DNA from: Mycolicibacillus koreensis
Lineage (GTDB): Bacteria; Actinomycetota; Actinomycetes; Mycobacteriales; Mycobacteriaceae
Direction: 5' to 3'
DNA: 64,000 nucleotides
Assembly: GCF_002104795.1 (NCBI RefSeq)
Contig: NZ_NCXO01000007.1
Coordinates: 1 to 64,000 of the forward strand
Shown here: positions 1 to 9,538 of the stretch, in pieces
How positions within the stretch are numbered: position 1 is the first letter of the stretch
Layout of the letters: every line of letters starts with the position of its first letter
Notes under the pieces: generated by a model
The model's database searches: none
What the model was told of the DNA's origin: nothing
What the model saw: only the letters and a program-made list of their open reading frames with translations
Position numbers and translations under genes: made by a program

Positions 1-248
1 GTCCACCACCGGGGCCCGTCGAGAGCCCCCCGCCGGTCGAGGCACCCGCCCCACCGCCGCTGGCCGCCGAGGTGCATCCGCAGTCGGCAATCATCGGCGG
101 CAACGTCGGTGTGGTCGGAAGCGCCGTGGAGAAGAACCAGATCGCCCGCATCGCCGGCCGCAGCGATACCAGCACAGTGCTGCTGTTGGGACCACTGCTG
201 CGCGGCAGCACGGTGCAGATCAGTCCGGTCACAGAGGAGGGCCGATGA
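1..248 (+). CDS. mceA: MceA family protein, C-terminal end only
   Basis: This is the 3' end of an open frame entering from the left edge (codons in phase with base 3). The visible tail is a proline-rich linker followed by about 60 residues ending ISPVTEEGR. Proline-rich tails are common on MceA-type proteins, the first substrate-binding subunit of Mce importers, which form hexameric or tube-like assemblies across the periplasm. The stop overlaps the start of the next Mce gene by four bases (ATGA), so it is the first visible gene of the operon. The two YrbE permease genes expected upstream lie outside the window. The call rests on operon position and tail composition because the MCE domain is not visible. 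Confidence 0.75.
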   Translation, partial: PPPGPVESPPPVEAPAPPPLAAEVHPQSAIIGGNVGVVGSAVEKNQIARIAGRSDTSTVLLLGPLLRGSTVQISPVTEEGR

Positions 249-1306
249 GGACCCGTCGTATGCCGTTGGTCGGGCTGGCACTGTTCACCACGTTCGCGCT
301 GCTCGTCACATGGATGGTGTACAACACGCTGCGCCGCGAGATCAACGGCCCCACGTACTTCTACTCGGCGGTGTTCACCGACGTATCGGGGATGGCGCCC
401 GGCGACGACGTACGCGTGGCGGGCGTTCGCGTCGGGCGGGTCGACAAGATCGCACTCGACGGGACATCGGCGCGAGTGTTCTTCCGAGTGCTGCGCAGCC
501 AGCCGCTCTACACCAACACGGTGGCGTCGGTGACCTACCAGAACATCATCGGTCAGCGCTACCTCGGGTTAGCCCAGGGGTTGGCTCAAGACACCGGTGA
601 CGACCACCGCCGGTTGCCGGACCGCGGGGAGATACCCGTCGGACGAACGAACCCGTCGTTGGATATCTCCTACATGCTCAACGGGTTCGAACCGCTGTTC
701 GCCGTACTCGATCCCGACCAGGTGGACAATCTGAGCAACGCGACCGTGTTGGCACTGCAGGGAAACCAGAGCTCGATGCTGACGTTGATCACGCAAACCT
801 CCGCGCTGGCCGAGATGTTCGCCGGGCCGGATGAGGTGCTGAGCACCCTGATCGCCAACCTCGATCGGCTGATGTCTGATTTGGCGAAGCAGAACCCCAA
901 TATCGAGACAATGATCCAGCAGTCACGCGACGCCATGGTGACGTTGGCCGATCACCGCGACGACCTCCTCGCCTCCGTCGGATCGATCAACGCGACGATG
1001 GCCCGCTTGGCGACGATCGTCGACAACGTCGCGCCTGACCTGCAGGAGTTTGTCGAGCGCCAGCCGGGTCTGCTGAACTACGGGATTCACGACGGGCGTG
1101 AACGATTCGCCTACATGGCGGCCAATCTGCCGTTCGTGCTGCAGGGGATGGCTCGGGTCAGCCAGGGCGGCAGCTATGCCGACGTGTACGCCTGCGAATT
1201 GGACTTTGGGCTCTGGCAAGGGCTGTTCCACTGGTTCCGCGCATTCGTGGGGGCGGCGACACCGAGTCCCGGCAGTGAACATTGGCATACGGCGGCGTGC
1301 AGGTGA
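245..1306 (+). CDS. mceB: MceB family protein
   Basis: A 353-residue Mce-family protein. It has one N-terminal membrane segment (about residues 9-27) and then the MCE domain (about residues 35-120), including a conserved stretch with GMAPGDDVRVAGVRVGRV. A long helical region follows. Mce proteins carry lipids (sterols, fatty acids) from the outer envelope to the YrbE permease. It is the second of six consecutive Mce genes. The ATG sits inside the upstream stop (ATGA), which implies translational coupling. The MceB assignment comes from operon order. The substrate cannot be told from sequence. Confidence 0.9.
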   Translation: MRTRRMPLVGLALFTTFALLVTWMVYNTLRREINGPTYFYSAVFTDVSGMAPGDDVRVAGVRVGRVDKIALDGTSARVFFRVLRSQPLYTNTVASVTYQNIIGQRYLGLAQGLAQDTGDDHRRLPDRGEIPVGRTNPSLDISYMLNGFEPLFAVLDPDQVDNLSNATVLALQGNQSSMLTLITQTSALAEMFAGPDEVLSTLIANLDRLMSDLAKQNPNIETMIQQSRDAMVTLADHRDDLLASVGSINATMARLATIVDNVAPDLQEFVERQPGLLNYGIHDGRERFAYMAANLPFVLQGMARVSQGGSYADVYACELDFGLWQGLFHWFRAFVGAATPSPGSEHWHTAACR

Positions 1307-1311
1307 GGATT

Positions 1312-2337
1312 ATGCCCAAATTCAGCAAGCGTCCGCTCGAGTCGTTCAGCCGGCCGTGGATCGGAGTGTTCGCGATTATCACGATCGTCGCGGTTCTCGT
1401 CGGACTCGTGTCCTACGCCGGCCTGGGAGTCGGCAAGACCCGGTACAGGGGGAATTTCGCGCAGGCGGCGCAGATCCACTCCGGCGACGCGGTGACGATC
1501 GCCGGGATCAAGGTCGGTCAGATCGAGAACGTCGCACTCGCCGGCGATCACGTCATCGTCGGCTTCTACCTCGATAACGGCATCGCCCTCGGAGCCGACA
1601 CTCGCGCGGCCATCAAACTGACCACGATTCTGGGGTCGCGGTACCTCGAGTTGTCGCCGGCCGGTGAGGGGCCCCTCGATGATCGGACGATCCCGCTGTC
1701 CAACACCGACGTTCCCTACGATCTGCAGCGGACTCTGGCCGGCGCAACCAGCACCTTCGGACCGGTAGACGCGGAGAGGTTCGTCGATTCCATCGAACTA
1801 CTCAACGCCAACCTCGGTGGCGTTCCCGAGGAGCTTCCCGGTGCGCTGACCAATCTGCAGTCGATGTCAGACATCCTCGCCGACCGCCGAAGCCAGCTGG
1901 GAAGTCTGCTGACCAATACCGAGGCAGTGACCACCATGTTGCGCACCCAACGCGCCAATATCGGTGCCCTGGTGCTGCAGGGACGTTCGGTCCTGCGCGA
2001 GATCGCCACCCGCCGTGCCGCTGTTCAGCAGCTCTTCGACAGCGCCACCACCCTGGTCGACCGGGCCAAGACGATCCTCGATGACGAACCGGCCATCGAT
2101 CAAATGATCAAAGACTTCAACGAATTCATGCGCATGACCGCCGACCACGACGAACTGTTGACCAGCTTCCTGCAGTCGGCCCCGGTGGCGGTGCGCAACT
2201 TCGCCAACGTGACCGGCAGCGGTAATGCCGCCGATGTCTTCCTGCCCGCCGGGATCTTCGTGGACTCCTGGATGTGCGCGCTCAGCGGCCGGGCCCAGCA
2301 GTTCAACCTTGTCGAGTACTTCAAGGACTGCCAATGA
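1312..2337 (+). CDS. mceC: MceC family protein
   Basis: About 341 residues, with an N-terminal transmembrane helix (about residues 18-38) and an MCE domain containing SGDAVTIAGIKVGQIENV. A long alpha-helical C-terminal half follows, as is usual for Mce subunits. I chose ATG 1312 because the SD-like GGTGAGG lies just upstream. A GTG at 1303 that overlaps the mceB stop is a possible alternative and would add three residues. The stop overlaps mceD by four bases. It should be anchored in the inner membrane with the MCE domain in the periplasmic space, as part of the lipid importer. Confidence 0.9.
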   Translation: MPKFSKRPLESFSRPWIGVFAIITIVAVLVGLVSYAGLGVGKTRYRGNFAQAAQIHSGDAVTIAGIKVGQIENVALAGDHVIVGFYLDNGIALGADTRAAIKLTTILGSRYLELSPAGEGPLDDRTIPLSNTDVPYDLQRTLAGATSTFGPVDAERFVDSIELLNANLGGVPEELPGALTNLQSMSDILADRRSQLGSLLTNTEAVTTMLRTQRANIGALVLQGRSVLREIATRRAAVQQLFDSATTLVDRAKTILDDEPAIDQMIKDFNEFMRMTADHDELLTSFLQSAPVAVRNFANVTGSGNAADVFLPAGIFVDSWMCALSGRAQQFNLVEYFKDCQ

Positions 2338-3473
2338 GGCGACAGATCAAGCTGATCATTCTCAGCGGTGCGATCCTGCTCGTGCTGGCCATCACCGGTA
2401 TGGCAGCGGTCGGTCCGACTCTTCTGACGCGCATCCCCAGCGTCTCGCTGAACAAGGTCACCGTCACTGCGCAGTTCGCCGACGCCGTTGGGCTCTACTC
2501 CGGCAACGGAGTCTCGGTACTGGGCATGGAAGTGGGAAAGGTTCGCAGCATCACCCCCAAAGGCGGCTATGTGGAGGTGAAGCTGGCGATAGACCCCGGC
2601 GTCGACATCCCCGCCGATGTTGAGGCGGTGACGGTGTCGACCTCGGTGCTCACCGACCGGCACGTCGAGTTGACACCGCCCTACAGCGGTGGGCCGAGGT
2701 TGAAAGACGGCGACATCATCGGCGTGAACAACACACGCACCCCGGTCGAGTTCGAACGCACCCTGGCGATGATGCACAAGCTCGGTAGTGCCTTGCACGC
2801 CGACGAGAACAATCAGGGTCCACTCGGTGAGTTCGTCGAACTCGGTTCACAGATCACCCTGGCAAACGGAACCGACATCAAAGACACACTCGCCAGGCTG
2901 TCCAAGGCGCTGGAGGTCGGCTCCGACAAGGGCGCCCAATCGAAGAAGAACATCCAGGCCATCATCACCAACGTCGCTGAACTCAGCAAAGCCGCGTCCG
3001 ACAACGACGCGGCTCTACGCGAATTCGGCTCCTACGTCCACGCTCTGGGCGACGTGCTCGCCGCCGAAAACCTCGGCGCCGGGCTGACGGGCGCGAAGAT
3101 CAATCAACTTCTCGCCGAGACTTCGCGTCTGCTGGAGGGCAACCAGGAGCGACTCAAGGGCTCATTCAGCGATGTGCGCGGCATAGCCGACGTCCTCACC
3201 GACAACCAGCGCGATCTGGCCGAGCTCCTCGACGTCGGACCGCTGTTCGTCGACAACTTCTACAACATCATCGACAAGGAAGCGGGCAGCCTGCGCGCTC
3301 ACCTCTTGGTCAGCAAGACCCTGTTCAACAGCCAGTTCGGCAAGGAGATCTGCAACCTTATGGGTTTGCGGCAATTGGCTTGTGCCACTGGGACGATGAC
3401 AGATTACGGGCCGGATTTCGGGTTGGGCACCATGGTCGATCTGATGCAGGACGGGATCGGAGAGGGCCCATGA
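2334..3473 (+). CDS. mceD: MceD family protein
   Basis: About 379 residues. It begins MRRQIKLIILSGAILL, a single membrane anchor, followed by an MCE domain with GLYSGNGVSVLGMEVGKVRSI and a long helical domain. Its ATG overlaps the mceC stop (ATGA). An upstream in-frame extension exists but lies within mceC and is less likely. Fourth Mce subunit by position. The family role is substrate transport through the periplasm; the exact ligand is unknown. Confidence 0.9.
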   Translation: MRRQIKLIILSGAILLVLAITGMAAVGPTLLTRIPSVSLNKVTVTAQFADAVGLYSGNGVSVLGMEVGKVRSITPKGGYVEVKLAIDPGVDIPADVEAVTVSTSVLTDRHVELTPPYSGGPRLKDGDIIGVNNTRTPVEFERTLAMMHKLGSALHADENNQGPLGEFVELGSQITLANGTDIKDTLARLSKALEVGSDKGAQSKKNIQAIITNVAELSKAASDNDAALREFGSYVHALGDVLAAENLGAGLTGAKINQLLAETSRLLEGNQERLKGSFSDVRGIADVLTDNQRDLAELLDVGPLFVDNFYNIIDKEAGSLRAHLLVSKTLFNSQFGKEICNLMGLRQLACATGTMTDYGPDFGLGTMVDLMQDGIGEGP

Positions 3474-4585
3474 GACGTCCACTGGCCGGTCTGCGTCTTC
3501 TGCGCAACGTCATCGCCGTCGCATCAACGGCGGTCCTTGCCGGGTGCGGCCTCGACCTGGAAAGCGTGGCGCTCCCTGCCCCCGGTGGCGGCGGTACGTT
3601 CTACACGCTCAACGCGGTGTTCTCCGATGCGCTGAACCTGCCTACCAAAGCGAAAGTGCGGCTGTACGGAGCACAGATCGGGGAGGTCTCCGAGATTCGC
3701 GCCGAGGAGTTCACCGCCCACATCGCCATGCACATCCGATCGGACGTACCGCTGTATGAAGGCAGCACCGCGGAGTTGCGGGCGGCGACCCCCCTCGGCG
3801 ATGTGTTCGTCCAGATCCGGCCCGATCCGAATCGCGGCGAGGACGCCGAGTTGCTGCGCGACGGCGAAACCTTACCGTTGGACGCCACCGCCAACGCTCC
3901 GACCATCGAAGAGCTTCTCGGATCGATGGCGCTGCTCGTCAACGGCGGGACGGTGCGATACCTGGTGTCGATGCTCAACGGCGCGGGAGACGCCGTCGGC
4001 GGGCGGGGTTCCAAGGTCGCCACCCTCATCGAGCAGACCGACACGCTGCTGTCCCGGATGAGTGCGCGCTCGGAACAGTTGGATGCCTCCCTGCAGAACT
4101 CGGCGGATCTGGCCGCGGCGATGTCGGAGCGCCAATCCACGTTCGACGAGGCGCTCACCGGCCTGGCGCCGGCACTCAACGTCATCTCCGACAACACCGA
4201 CGCCCTGATCGATCTGATCAATACCGGGGCTCGGATCACCGCTCAACTCGCACGGTTCCCCTCGCTGCAGGGAACCGACACCCGCAGTATCAGCCAGGAC
4301 ATCAACACCCTCGCCGGGGTGCTCAATGAGATCACCGTCGATCCGGAGTTGTCGCTGACCCCGTTCAACCGGTTCCTCGGGATCTTGATGAAGACGTTCA
4401 ACGGTACCGCGGCGCACCTGCACGGTGAGATTGCCAAACTCACCCTCGCCCCCTGGCCGGACAAGAACTACCCCGGCGATCCCGAGTTCCACTGGTCGGA
4501 CGGGACCGACTGGCACCTGATGATCGGGGCTTTCCGCTACGAGTGGAACATGCTGCTGTCTCACATCTACGGGCCGCAACGATGA
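3470..4585 (+). CDS. mceE: MceE family lipoprotein
   Basis: About 371 residues. The N-terminus is a lipoprotein signal peptide with lipobox LAGC and the acylated cysteine at residue 26, the hallmark of the fifth Mce subunit (the LprK/LprL/LprM/LprN class). The MCE domain follows (KVRLYGAQIGEVSEI), then an extended helical C-terminal domain. Both ends overlap neighbouring genes by four bases. The lipid anchor probably places this subunit differently from the transmembrane-anchored ones. Confidence 0.92.
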   Translation: MRRPLAGLRLLRNVIAVASTAVLAGCGLDLESVALPAPGGGGTFYTLNAVFSDALNLPTKAKVRLYGAQIGEVSEIRAEEFTAHIAMHIRSDVPLYEGSTAELRAATPLGDVFVQIRPDPNRGEDAELLRDGETLPLDATANAPTIEELLGSMALLVNGGTVRYLVSMLNGAGDAVGGRGSKVATLIEQTDTLLSRMSARSEQLDASLQNSADLAAAMSERQSTFDEALTGLAPALNVISDNTDALIDLINTGARITAQLARFPSLQGTDTRSISQDINTLAGVLNEITVDPELSLTPFNRFLGILMKTFNGTAAHLHGEIAKLTLAPWPDKNYPGDPEFHWSDGTDWHLMIGAFRYEWNMLLSHIYGPQR

Positions 4586-5853
4586 GGCCGTTCCTGGACC
4601 TGGTGGACCAGCTCTGCCGGCTCGCCATCGTCATCGTCCGCCGCGGCCATCAGCGGCGCATCCTGCTGTCGGTGCTCGGGCTGATGCTCACCACCGTCAT
4701 CGCGGGCGCCTATGTCACGATCTTCGGAGTCGGGATCAACCCGACTCAAAAAACGATCACGGTGCGGGTCCTACTCGACGAGTCCGGTGGTTTGTTGGCC
4801 AACCAGGATGTGACCCTGCGTGGCATTCCCGTCGGCCGCGTCGAGGCGGTGCGCCTGACCGCCACCGGTGCCGAGGCGGTGGTGGCCATCCGGGCCGACA
4901 CCCCGATTCCCCGCGATACCGACGTGCGTGTCTCCGGACTGTCAGTGGCCGGCGAGCAGTATCTCGATTTCCGCCCCACGCACCAGGACGGGCCGTATCT
5001 GACCAACGGCTCATTGGTCGGCAGCGAACAAACCAGTGTCCCGGTGTCTCTGCCGCAGATCATCGATGACAGCCGTGGTGCCCTTGCTCAAATCGATGCG
5101 GACAAACTCACTGCCGTCTTCGGGGAACTGCGCGTCGGTCCCGACGGCCCCCGGAAGCTGTCGGCGATTCTGGACGGGACCGTGCTGCTGACCTCGACAC
5201 TGGAGGGGGTGCTTCCGGAGACGATCAGCATGCTCCAAGACGTCCGGCCCTCGTTCACGCTGCTGTCCGACGTCTCCCCCGGTCTGGGCGAGACGGGCAT
5301 GGACCTACAGAACATTCTCAGCGGAGTCAACAAGATGGACAACGGCTTCCGCGAGCTCGTCGACCTCGGCGGCACCGAACTCGAACAGGTCGATTCCTTC
5401 ATCGCCGACAACCGCGAGAACGTCTACGCCCTGCTGGGCAACCTGACTACGCTGTCTCAGCTGCTCTACCTTCGCGTTCCTGCACTGGAGAACCTGTGGC
5501 GCCCCGATCACGAGTCGCTGGTGGACCGGCTCTCCAGCACCGTGCACGACGGCGGCATCTGGGTCCTCGCCGACCTGTACCCGAAGTACCGCTGCGACTA
5601 CAACCTGCCCCGCCAGCCACCATCGGCGGCCGATTTCTCCGCGCCCTACCGCTACACCTACTGCGACAACGACGATCCGTCGGTGCTGATTCGGGGCGCC
5701 CGCAACGCACCCCGCCCACCCGATGATGACACCGCCGGGCCGCCCCCGGACCACGATCCCTACGAAACCCTGCCCCCACCACCGGTGTACCCGCCCTACA
5801 CCCTGGACACCCCGTACGGAGGCCCGTCCATGCCCGCGTGGGTCCCCAACTGA
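4582..5853 (+). CDS. mceF: MceF family protein with proline-rich tail
   Basis: About 423 residues. An N-terminal membrane segment (about residues 26-46) is followed by an MCE domain containing NQDVTLRGIPVGRVEAV and a long helical region. The last roughly 50 residues are very rich in Pro, Asp and Tyr, ending PSMPAWVPN, and are probably disordered and surface-exposed. Last of the six Mce subunits. It overlaps mceE by four bases. The Mce-associated genes follow after about 19 bp. Confidence 0.9.
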   Translation: MRPFLDLVDQLCRLAIVIVRRGHQRRILLSVLGLMLTTVIAGAYVTIFGVGINPTQKTITVRVLLDESGGLLANQDVTLRGIPVGRVEAVRLTATGAEAVVAIRADTPIPRDTDVRVSGLSVAGEQYLDFRPTHQDGPYLTNGSLVGSEQTSVPVSLPQIIDDSRGALAQIDADKLTAVFGELRVGPDGPRKLSAILDGTVLLTSTLEGVLPETISMLQDVRPSFTLLSDVSPGLGETGMDLQNILSGVNKMDNGFRELVDLGGTELEQVDSFIADNRENVYALLGNLTTLSQLLYLRVPALENLWRPDHESLVDRLSSTVHDGGIWVLADLYPKYRCDYNLPRQPPSAADFSAPYRYTYCDNDDPSVLIRGARNAPRPPDDDTAGPPPDHDPYETLPPPPVYPPYTLDTPYGGPSMPAWVPN

Positions 5854-5872
5854 GCGAAAGAAGGGTATGCAC

Positions 5873-6532
5873 ATGTCGACCATCAACAATGTCTTCGACC
5901 GCGTCGATGAACTCCCGGTGAAGAGCGACTCCGACGCCGCCAGCAGCGAATCCGAGTCTAGCACCGGTGACGAGACGGACGTCGACGAGAGCGCTGCTGC
6001 CGAGACCGACACCGCCGCGCAGGAGCCGCCCGCGCCTCGGCGCGGTTGGCGTGGTTGGCGCGGTCGCATGGTGGTAGCAGTCGCTGTCGTCGGGGGTGCA
6101 GCCGCGGTCGCGACGATCGGCTACCTGGGATGGCGTCTGCATCAGGTCACCGCCGTCGACGCCGCACAGCAGGCCGCTCTCGCCGCGGCCACCGACTACG
6201 CAGTCACGTTGACCACTCTCGACGCCAACTCAATCGACGAGAACTACACCCGAGCTCTCGACGGGGCGACCGGAGAATTCAAGGAGGCGTACAGCCTCGG
6301 CTCGGCGCAATTGCGTCAGACCCTGATCGACAACCACGCCGCGGGCAACGGCGTGGTCGTCGATGCCGCGGTGAAGAGCGCGACGACCACCCACGCCGAG
6401 GTGTTGCTGTTCGTCGATCAGTCGATCACCAACGCGGTGCGCACCGAACCGCGGATCGACCGCAACCGCATTCAGATGACCATGGAACTCGTTGACGGCC
6501 GGTGGTTGGCGAGCGAAGTCGAGTTGACATGA
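5873..6532 (+). CDS. Mce-associated membrane protein (Mas)
   Basis: About 219 residues: an acidic, Ser/Asp/Glu-rich cytoplasmic N-terminus of about 60 residues, a basic stretch, one membrane helix (about residues 64-84), then a roughly 130-residue extracytoplasmic domain of the NTF2-like Mas type (ATDYAVTLTTLD, VDGRWLASEVEL). Mas proteins stabilise or assist Mce transporters. ATG 5873 is favoured because AGAAGG lies 8 bases upstream; ATG 5867 is a nearby alternative. It sits about 19 bp after mceF in the same operon and resembles the next gene, suggesting a tandem duplication. Confidence 0.82.
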   Translation: MSTINNVFDRVDELPVKSDSDAASSESESSTGDETDVDESAAAETDTAAQEPPAPRRGWRGWRGRMVVAVAVVGGAAAVATIGYLGWRLHQVTAVDAAQQAALAAATDYAVTLTTLDANSIDENYTRALDGATGEFKEAYSLGSAQLRQTLIDNHAAGNGVVVDAAVKSATTTHAEVLLFVDQSITNAVRTEPRIDRNRIQMTMELVDGRWLASEVELT

Positions 6533-6554
6533 GCGCGTGGAGAAGAGGCCGAGC

Positions 6555-7148
6555 ATGACCGCAGTCGTAGACCACTCCACCGACGAGGAGACCGAGACGG
6601 AGCCACTGGACGCCGCACCGTCGTCACGCCGGCGGGTCGGGTTGCCCCGTCGGGCCCGGAAGTGGCTCGTCGGGGCCGGCGCCGCCGTGTTCGTCGTCGG
6701 CGCAGGCTTTCAGAGTTGGCTGCTGATCGACCAGCATCGCGATCGCGCTGCCGGCCGGGCAGCTCTGTTCGCCGCGGAGAGCTACGCGGTGACCCTGACC
6801 ACCGCCGACCCCGCGAGCATCGACGATCAGATCCACGCCGTCGTCGACGGGTCGACCGGGGATTTCCGCGACCGGTACACCAAGAACAGCGCGGATCTGC
6901 GCGCGATGCTGCTCGCCAGCAAGGTGAGCACCACAGGCAGCGTCGTCGACTCCGCGGTCAAGTCAGCCGATTCGCGCCACGCCACCGTGCTGCTGCTGGT
7001 ACGCCAATCCTTCACCACACCGGCCATGGAAGACGAGCCGGTCGGCGCCTCAACCGACGTCACCGGAATGACGATGCTGCTGGACCACGTCGACGGGAGG
7101 TGGCTGGTCAGCGAGATCCGTGCCACCGCAGGGGGTATAACGCCATGA
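6555..7148 (+). CDS. Mce-associated membrane protein (Mas), second copy
   Basis: About 197 residues with the same architecture as its neighbour: charged N-terminus, one membrane helix near residues 40-60, and an extracytoplasmic domain with the shared phrases ESYAVTLTT and DGRWLVSEI. GGAGAAGAGG upstream of ATG 6555 supports this start; a GTG at 6537 would add six residues. The stop overlaps the next gene by four bases. Probably an accessory subunit of the Mce system. Confidence 0.82.
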   Translation: MTAVVDHSTDEETETEPLDAAPSSRRRVGLPRRARKWLVGAGAAVFVVGAGFQSWLLIDQHRDRAAGRAALFAAESYAVTLTTADPASIDDQIHAVVDGSTGDFRDRYTKNSADLRAMLLASKVSTTGSVVDSAVKSADSRHATVLLLVRQSFTTPAMEDEPVGASTDVTGMTMLLDHVDGRWLVSEIRATAGGITP

Positions 7149-7945
7149 GAGCCCTCGCATCCGCGGCCGTCGCCGCGCTCGCGGTCGTGGCCGCCCCATT
7201 GGTCACCGCACCGCGGGCTGGTGCCGCCGCCGATCAGTTCTGTGCTGAGTTGCACGCCGATTGGGATGGTCAGCACTGCACCACGGTGCTGACGTCGCCG
7301 CGGCAGGCGCAACGTGTCATCTCCGTTGACCTTCCGGGCGCGCTGCTCGATGATCCGACCGCTGGCCCGGTGGTCCGCGATTTCTACCGGCAGCTGATGG
7401 ACGGGTGGCGAAGCTCCGGTACCGACTCACTACGCGATACCCGCGCCTACGCCTATTACGAGCTGCACGCGGGGCCGGGGCCGGTGCAGTCCCTGGTCGT
7501 TCACGAAGTACTCGAACCCCATGGCATGCAGCCGAATAACGCCTTCCGAACGTTTGTGTTCGACATGCAGCGCGGGACCCGGCTGACATTGCCCGATGTG
7601 TTCAAACACGGCGTCGACCCGGCAGCGGTCATCCCGTCGGTCGGGGCCCCCGAGCTCACCGCCGCGCTCGACAACGCTGCTCCCCCACACGCTCCCAACA
7701 CCTATCCGTTCACCCTCGCCGAGTTCACTCCCGGCCCGAACGGACCCGGATACTCCGGCAACTATCGCACCTTCGCGTTGACGCCCGAGCACCTCGTCCT
7801 GTTCATGCCCGGCACCCCGCTGCTGCGTGAGGACCCCCAGCCACCAGACCGTTTTGTGTGGTCCATGGACGGTGGCGCGGCGATCGCCCGGATACCCCTG
7901 TCATCACTTGCCGACGCGCTACGGCCCGAATACGGCGGCCATTGA
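7145..7945 (+). CDS. Secreted MPT64/RsiV-like (DUF3298-type) protein
   Basis: About 266 residues with a Sec signal peptide (about residues 1-28, ending near PRAGAAA). The mature part starts with a Cys pair (QFCAELHADWDGQHC) and keeps the layout of mycobacterial MPT64: a beta-rich domain, then TFVFDMQRGTRLTLPDVF and a C-terminal part with FALTPEHLVLFMPGTPLL. MPT64-type proteins are exported antigens of unclear biochemistry. RsiV relatives are anti-sigma/lysozyme-binding domains. It starts within the stop of the Mas gene, so it is co-transcribed with the Mce operon. Function not established. Confidence 0.75.
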   Translation: MRALASAAVAALAVVAAPLVTAPRAGAAADQFCAELHADWDGQHCTTVLTSPRQAQRVISVDLPGALLDDPTAGPVVRDFYRQLMDGWRSSGTDSLRDTRAYAYYELHAGPGPVQSLVVHEVLEPHGMQPNNAFRTFVFDMQRGTRLTLPDVFKHGVDPAAVIPSVGAPELTAALDNAAPPHAPNTYPFTLAEFTPGPNGPGYSGNYRTFALTPEHLVLFMPGTPLLREDPQPPDRFVWSMDGGAAIARIPLSSLADALRPEYGGH

Positions 7946-8002
7946 CGAGTCCTCGACCACCTGCCCGTTCCTCACCCACATCACCGAAGGAGCACGATCA
8001 CC

Positions 8003-8407
8003 ATGACCCACCGCCGCAGCACCACGGTCCGCGCCGCGGGCCTGTTCCTCGTCGGGACAGGTGCCGCTCATTTCTTCAGACCCGACACGTTCGAATCCCT
8101 CCTTCGCCCGGCCTTCCCCGTGAATACCCGCTGGCACGTCTATGTCAATGGCGTGAAGGAGACCCTGTTGGGCCTGGGCATGGTGGTGGCACGCACGCGT
8201 CGCGTCGCCCTTGCCGCAGTGGTGGTCCACCTGGTCAGGTTGGCCCGCAACGTCAACCGTCACAGCGATCGCCGCGTCGAACTCGATGTGGATTGGCGAG
8301 GCAGAGAGTTTCTTGACGAGGAAGGTTTGGTCACGGTGTATCCGATCGAGGAGTTCTCCGCCGGCCCCACGAATACCGCGCCGATCCCGCGGGAGTCGCT
8401 GCGATGA
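8003..8407 (+). CDS. Small hypothetical membrane-associated protein
   Basis: 134 residues. It has two moderately hydrophobic segments (around residues 10-25 and 50-75), then an acidic, charged C-terminus with LDVDWRGREFLDEEGLV. The start is supported by GAAGGAG at 7986-7992. I do not recognise the family; the first half vaguely recalls small DoxX-like proteins, but this is weak. It is translationally coupled to the next small gene (ATGA overlap) and lies between the Mce module and the DUF2236 genes, so a part in the same lipid pathway is possible. Confidence 0.6.
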   Translation: MTHRRSTTVRAAGLFLVGTGAAHFFRPDTFESLLRPAFPVNTRWHVYVNGVKETLLGLGMVVARTRRVALAAVVVHLVRLARNVNRHSDRRVELDVDWRGREFLDEEGLVTVYPIEEFSAGPTNTAPIPRESLR

Positions 8408-8598
8408 TGCTGCTGGTACGCCTCATCGACCTGCTCGTACGCGCGGTCCGCTACCTGGGAACTCCCGAGGCCCGGTTCCTGCGCGCCGGCCTGGTCGTGG
8501 TGATCATCGGCGGTGCGTTGATCGGCGCCGCCGGACTGTTCTGGCTGCTGGCGCAACTCCCGACGCTGTTCGCCGGAGCGCCTGCGCTTCAACTCTGA
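8404..8598 (+). CDS. Small single-pass membrane protein
   Basis: 64 residues with one long hydrophobic helix (about residues 28-52, AGLVVVIIGGALIGAAGLFWLL). ATG overlaps the upstream stop by four bases, which argues that it is a real coupled gene. No family recognised. It could be an accessory subunit of the neighbouring membrane enzymes. Confidence 0.55.
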   Translation: MMLLVRLIDLLVRAVRYLGTPEARFLRAGLVVVIIGGALIGAAGLFWLLAQLPTLFAGAPALQL

Positions 8599-8621
8599 TC
8601 ACCGACGTCGAAAGGACCGCA

Positions 8622-9530
8622 ATGTCACCGAATCACCGTCAACAGGAGAGCCCGACACCGACCATGCTGACCACAGCCGAGACCCGCATCCAAATCGGTA
8701 CCTACACACCTCGGTGGGACAACGAGGTCATCGACATGGCCGATGCCCTCGATTTCTGGTCGGCGGCTGCGGCCGCGGCCAATGTCACCATGCAGATGAG
8801 CCTGCCCGGGGTGGGTTATGGCGTCGCCGAGAGCCGCGTCGAATCCGGCGCTCTCATGGAGCACCCGTGGAAGCGGCTCCGTACGACCGCCCAGTATCTC
8901 GCGGTGGTGATCCTGGGCACCGACGAGGAACGTGCCGCCTACCGTGACGCGATCAACGTCGCGCACCGCATGGTCCGCTCCACCGCGGACAGCCCGGTGA
9001 AATACAACGCGTTCGACCGCGATCTGCAGCTCTGGGTAGCGGCCTGCCTCTACGTCTTCTACGAGGACACCTACCAATTGCTGCGGGGCCGGCTCACCGA
9101 GGAGCAGGCCGAGAGCCTCTATCAACACGGCAAGCTGCTCGGCACGACCCTGCAGGTCACCGACGATCAATGGCCGGCAACGCGCCCGGAATTCGACGAG
9201 TACTGGAACGCGACCTGTGAACGCCTCGAGATGGACGACTTCGTTCGCGACTATCTGCTGCGGCTGATCAACCTCAAGATGATCAATCCGCTGTTCCGTC
9301 TGCTGTTCGCACCGCTGCTGCGGTTCTTGACGATCGGGTTTCTCGCGCCACGGTTTCGGGAGATCCTCGGAGTGCAGTGGTCGCCGACCGAACAGCGGCA
9401 ATTCGAGAATCTGTTTCTGTTCGTCTCCTTCGTCAACCGTTTCATCCCGAAATTCCTCCGTACCTTCAGCTACAGCGTCTTGATGTCGGATCTTCGCCGC
9501 CGCCTCCGGCGTCACAAGTCGCTGATCTAG
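8622..9530 (+). CDS. Oxygenase MpaB family (DUF2236) protein 1
   Basis: About 302 residues. It matches the DUF2236/MpaB-type family (ER-bound oxygenase, MpaB/latex-clearing-protein type): an all-helical protein with KYNAFDRDLQLWVAACLYVFYEDTY in the middle and a C-terminal hydrophobic region (about 215-240). Members are thought to bind haem or metal and act on lipophilic substrates. Start ATG 8622 follows AAAGGA. The next gene codes for a second member of the family 8 bp downstream. Their place in an Mce operon suggests oxidation of an imported lipid or sterol; this is inference. Confidence 0.75.
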   Translation: MSPNHRQQESPTPTMLTTAETRIQIGTYTPRWDNEVIDMADALDFWSAAAAAANVTMQMSLPGVGYGVAESRVESGALMEHPWKRLRTTAQYLAVVILGTDEERAAYRDAINVAHRMVRSTADSPVKYNAFDRDLQLWVAACLYVFYEDTYQLLRGRLTEEQAESLYQHGKLLGTTLQVTDDQWPATRPEFDEYWNATCERLEMDDFVRDYLLRLINLKMINPLFRLLFAPLLRFLTIGFLAPRFREILGVQWSPTEQRQFENLFLFVSFVNRFIPKFLRTFSYSVLMSDLRRRLRRHKSLI

Positions 9531-9538
9531 GCACGGCG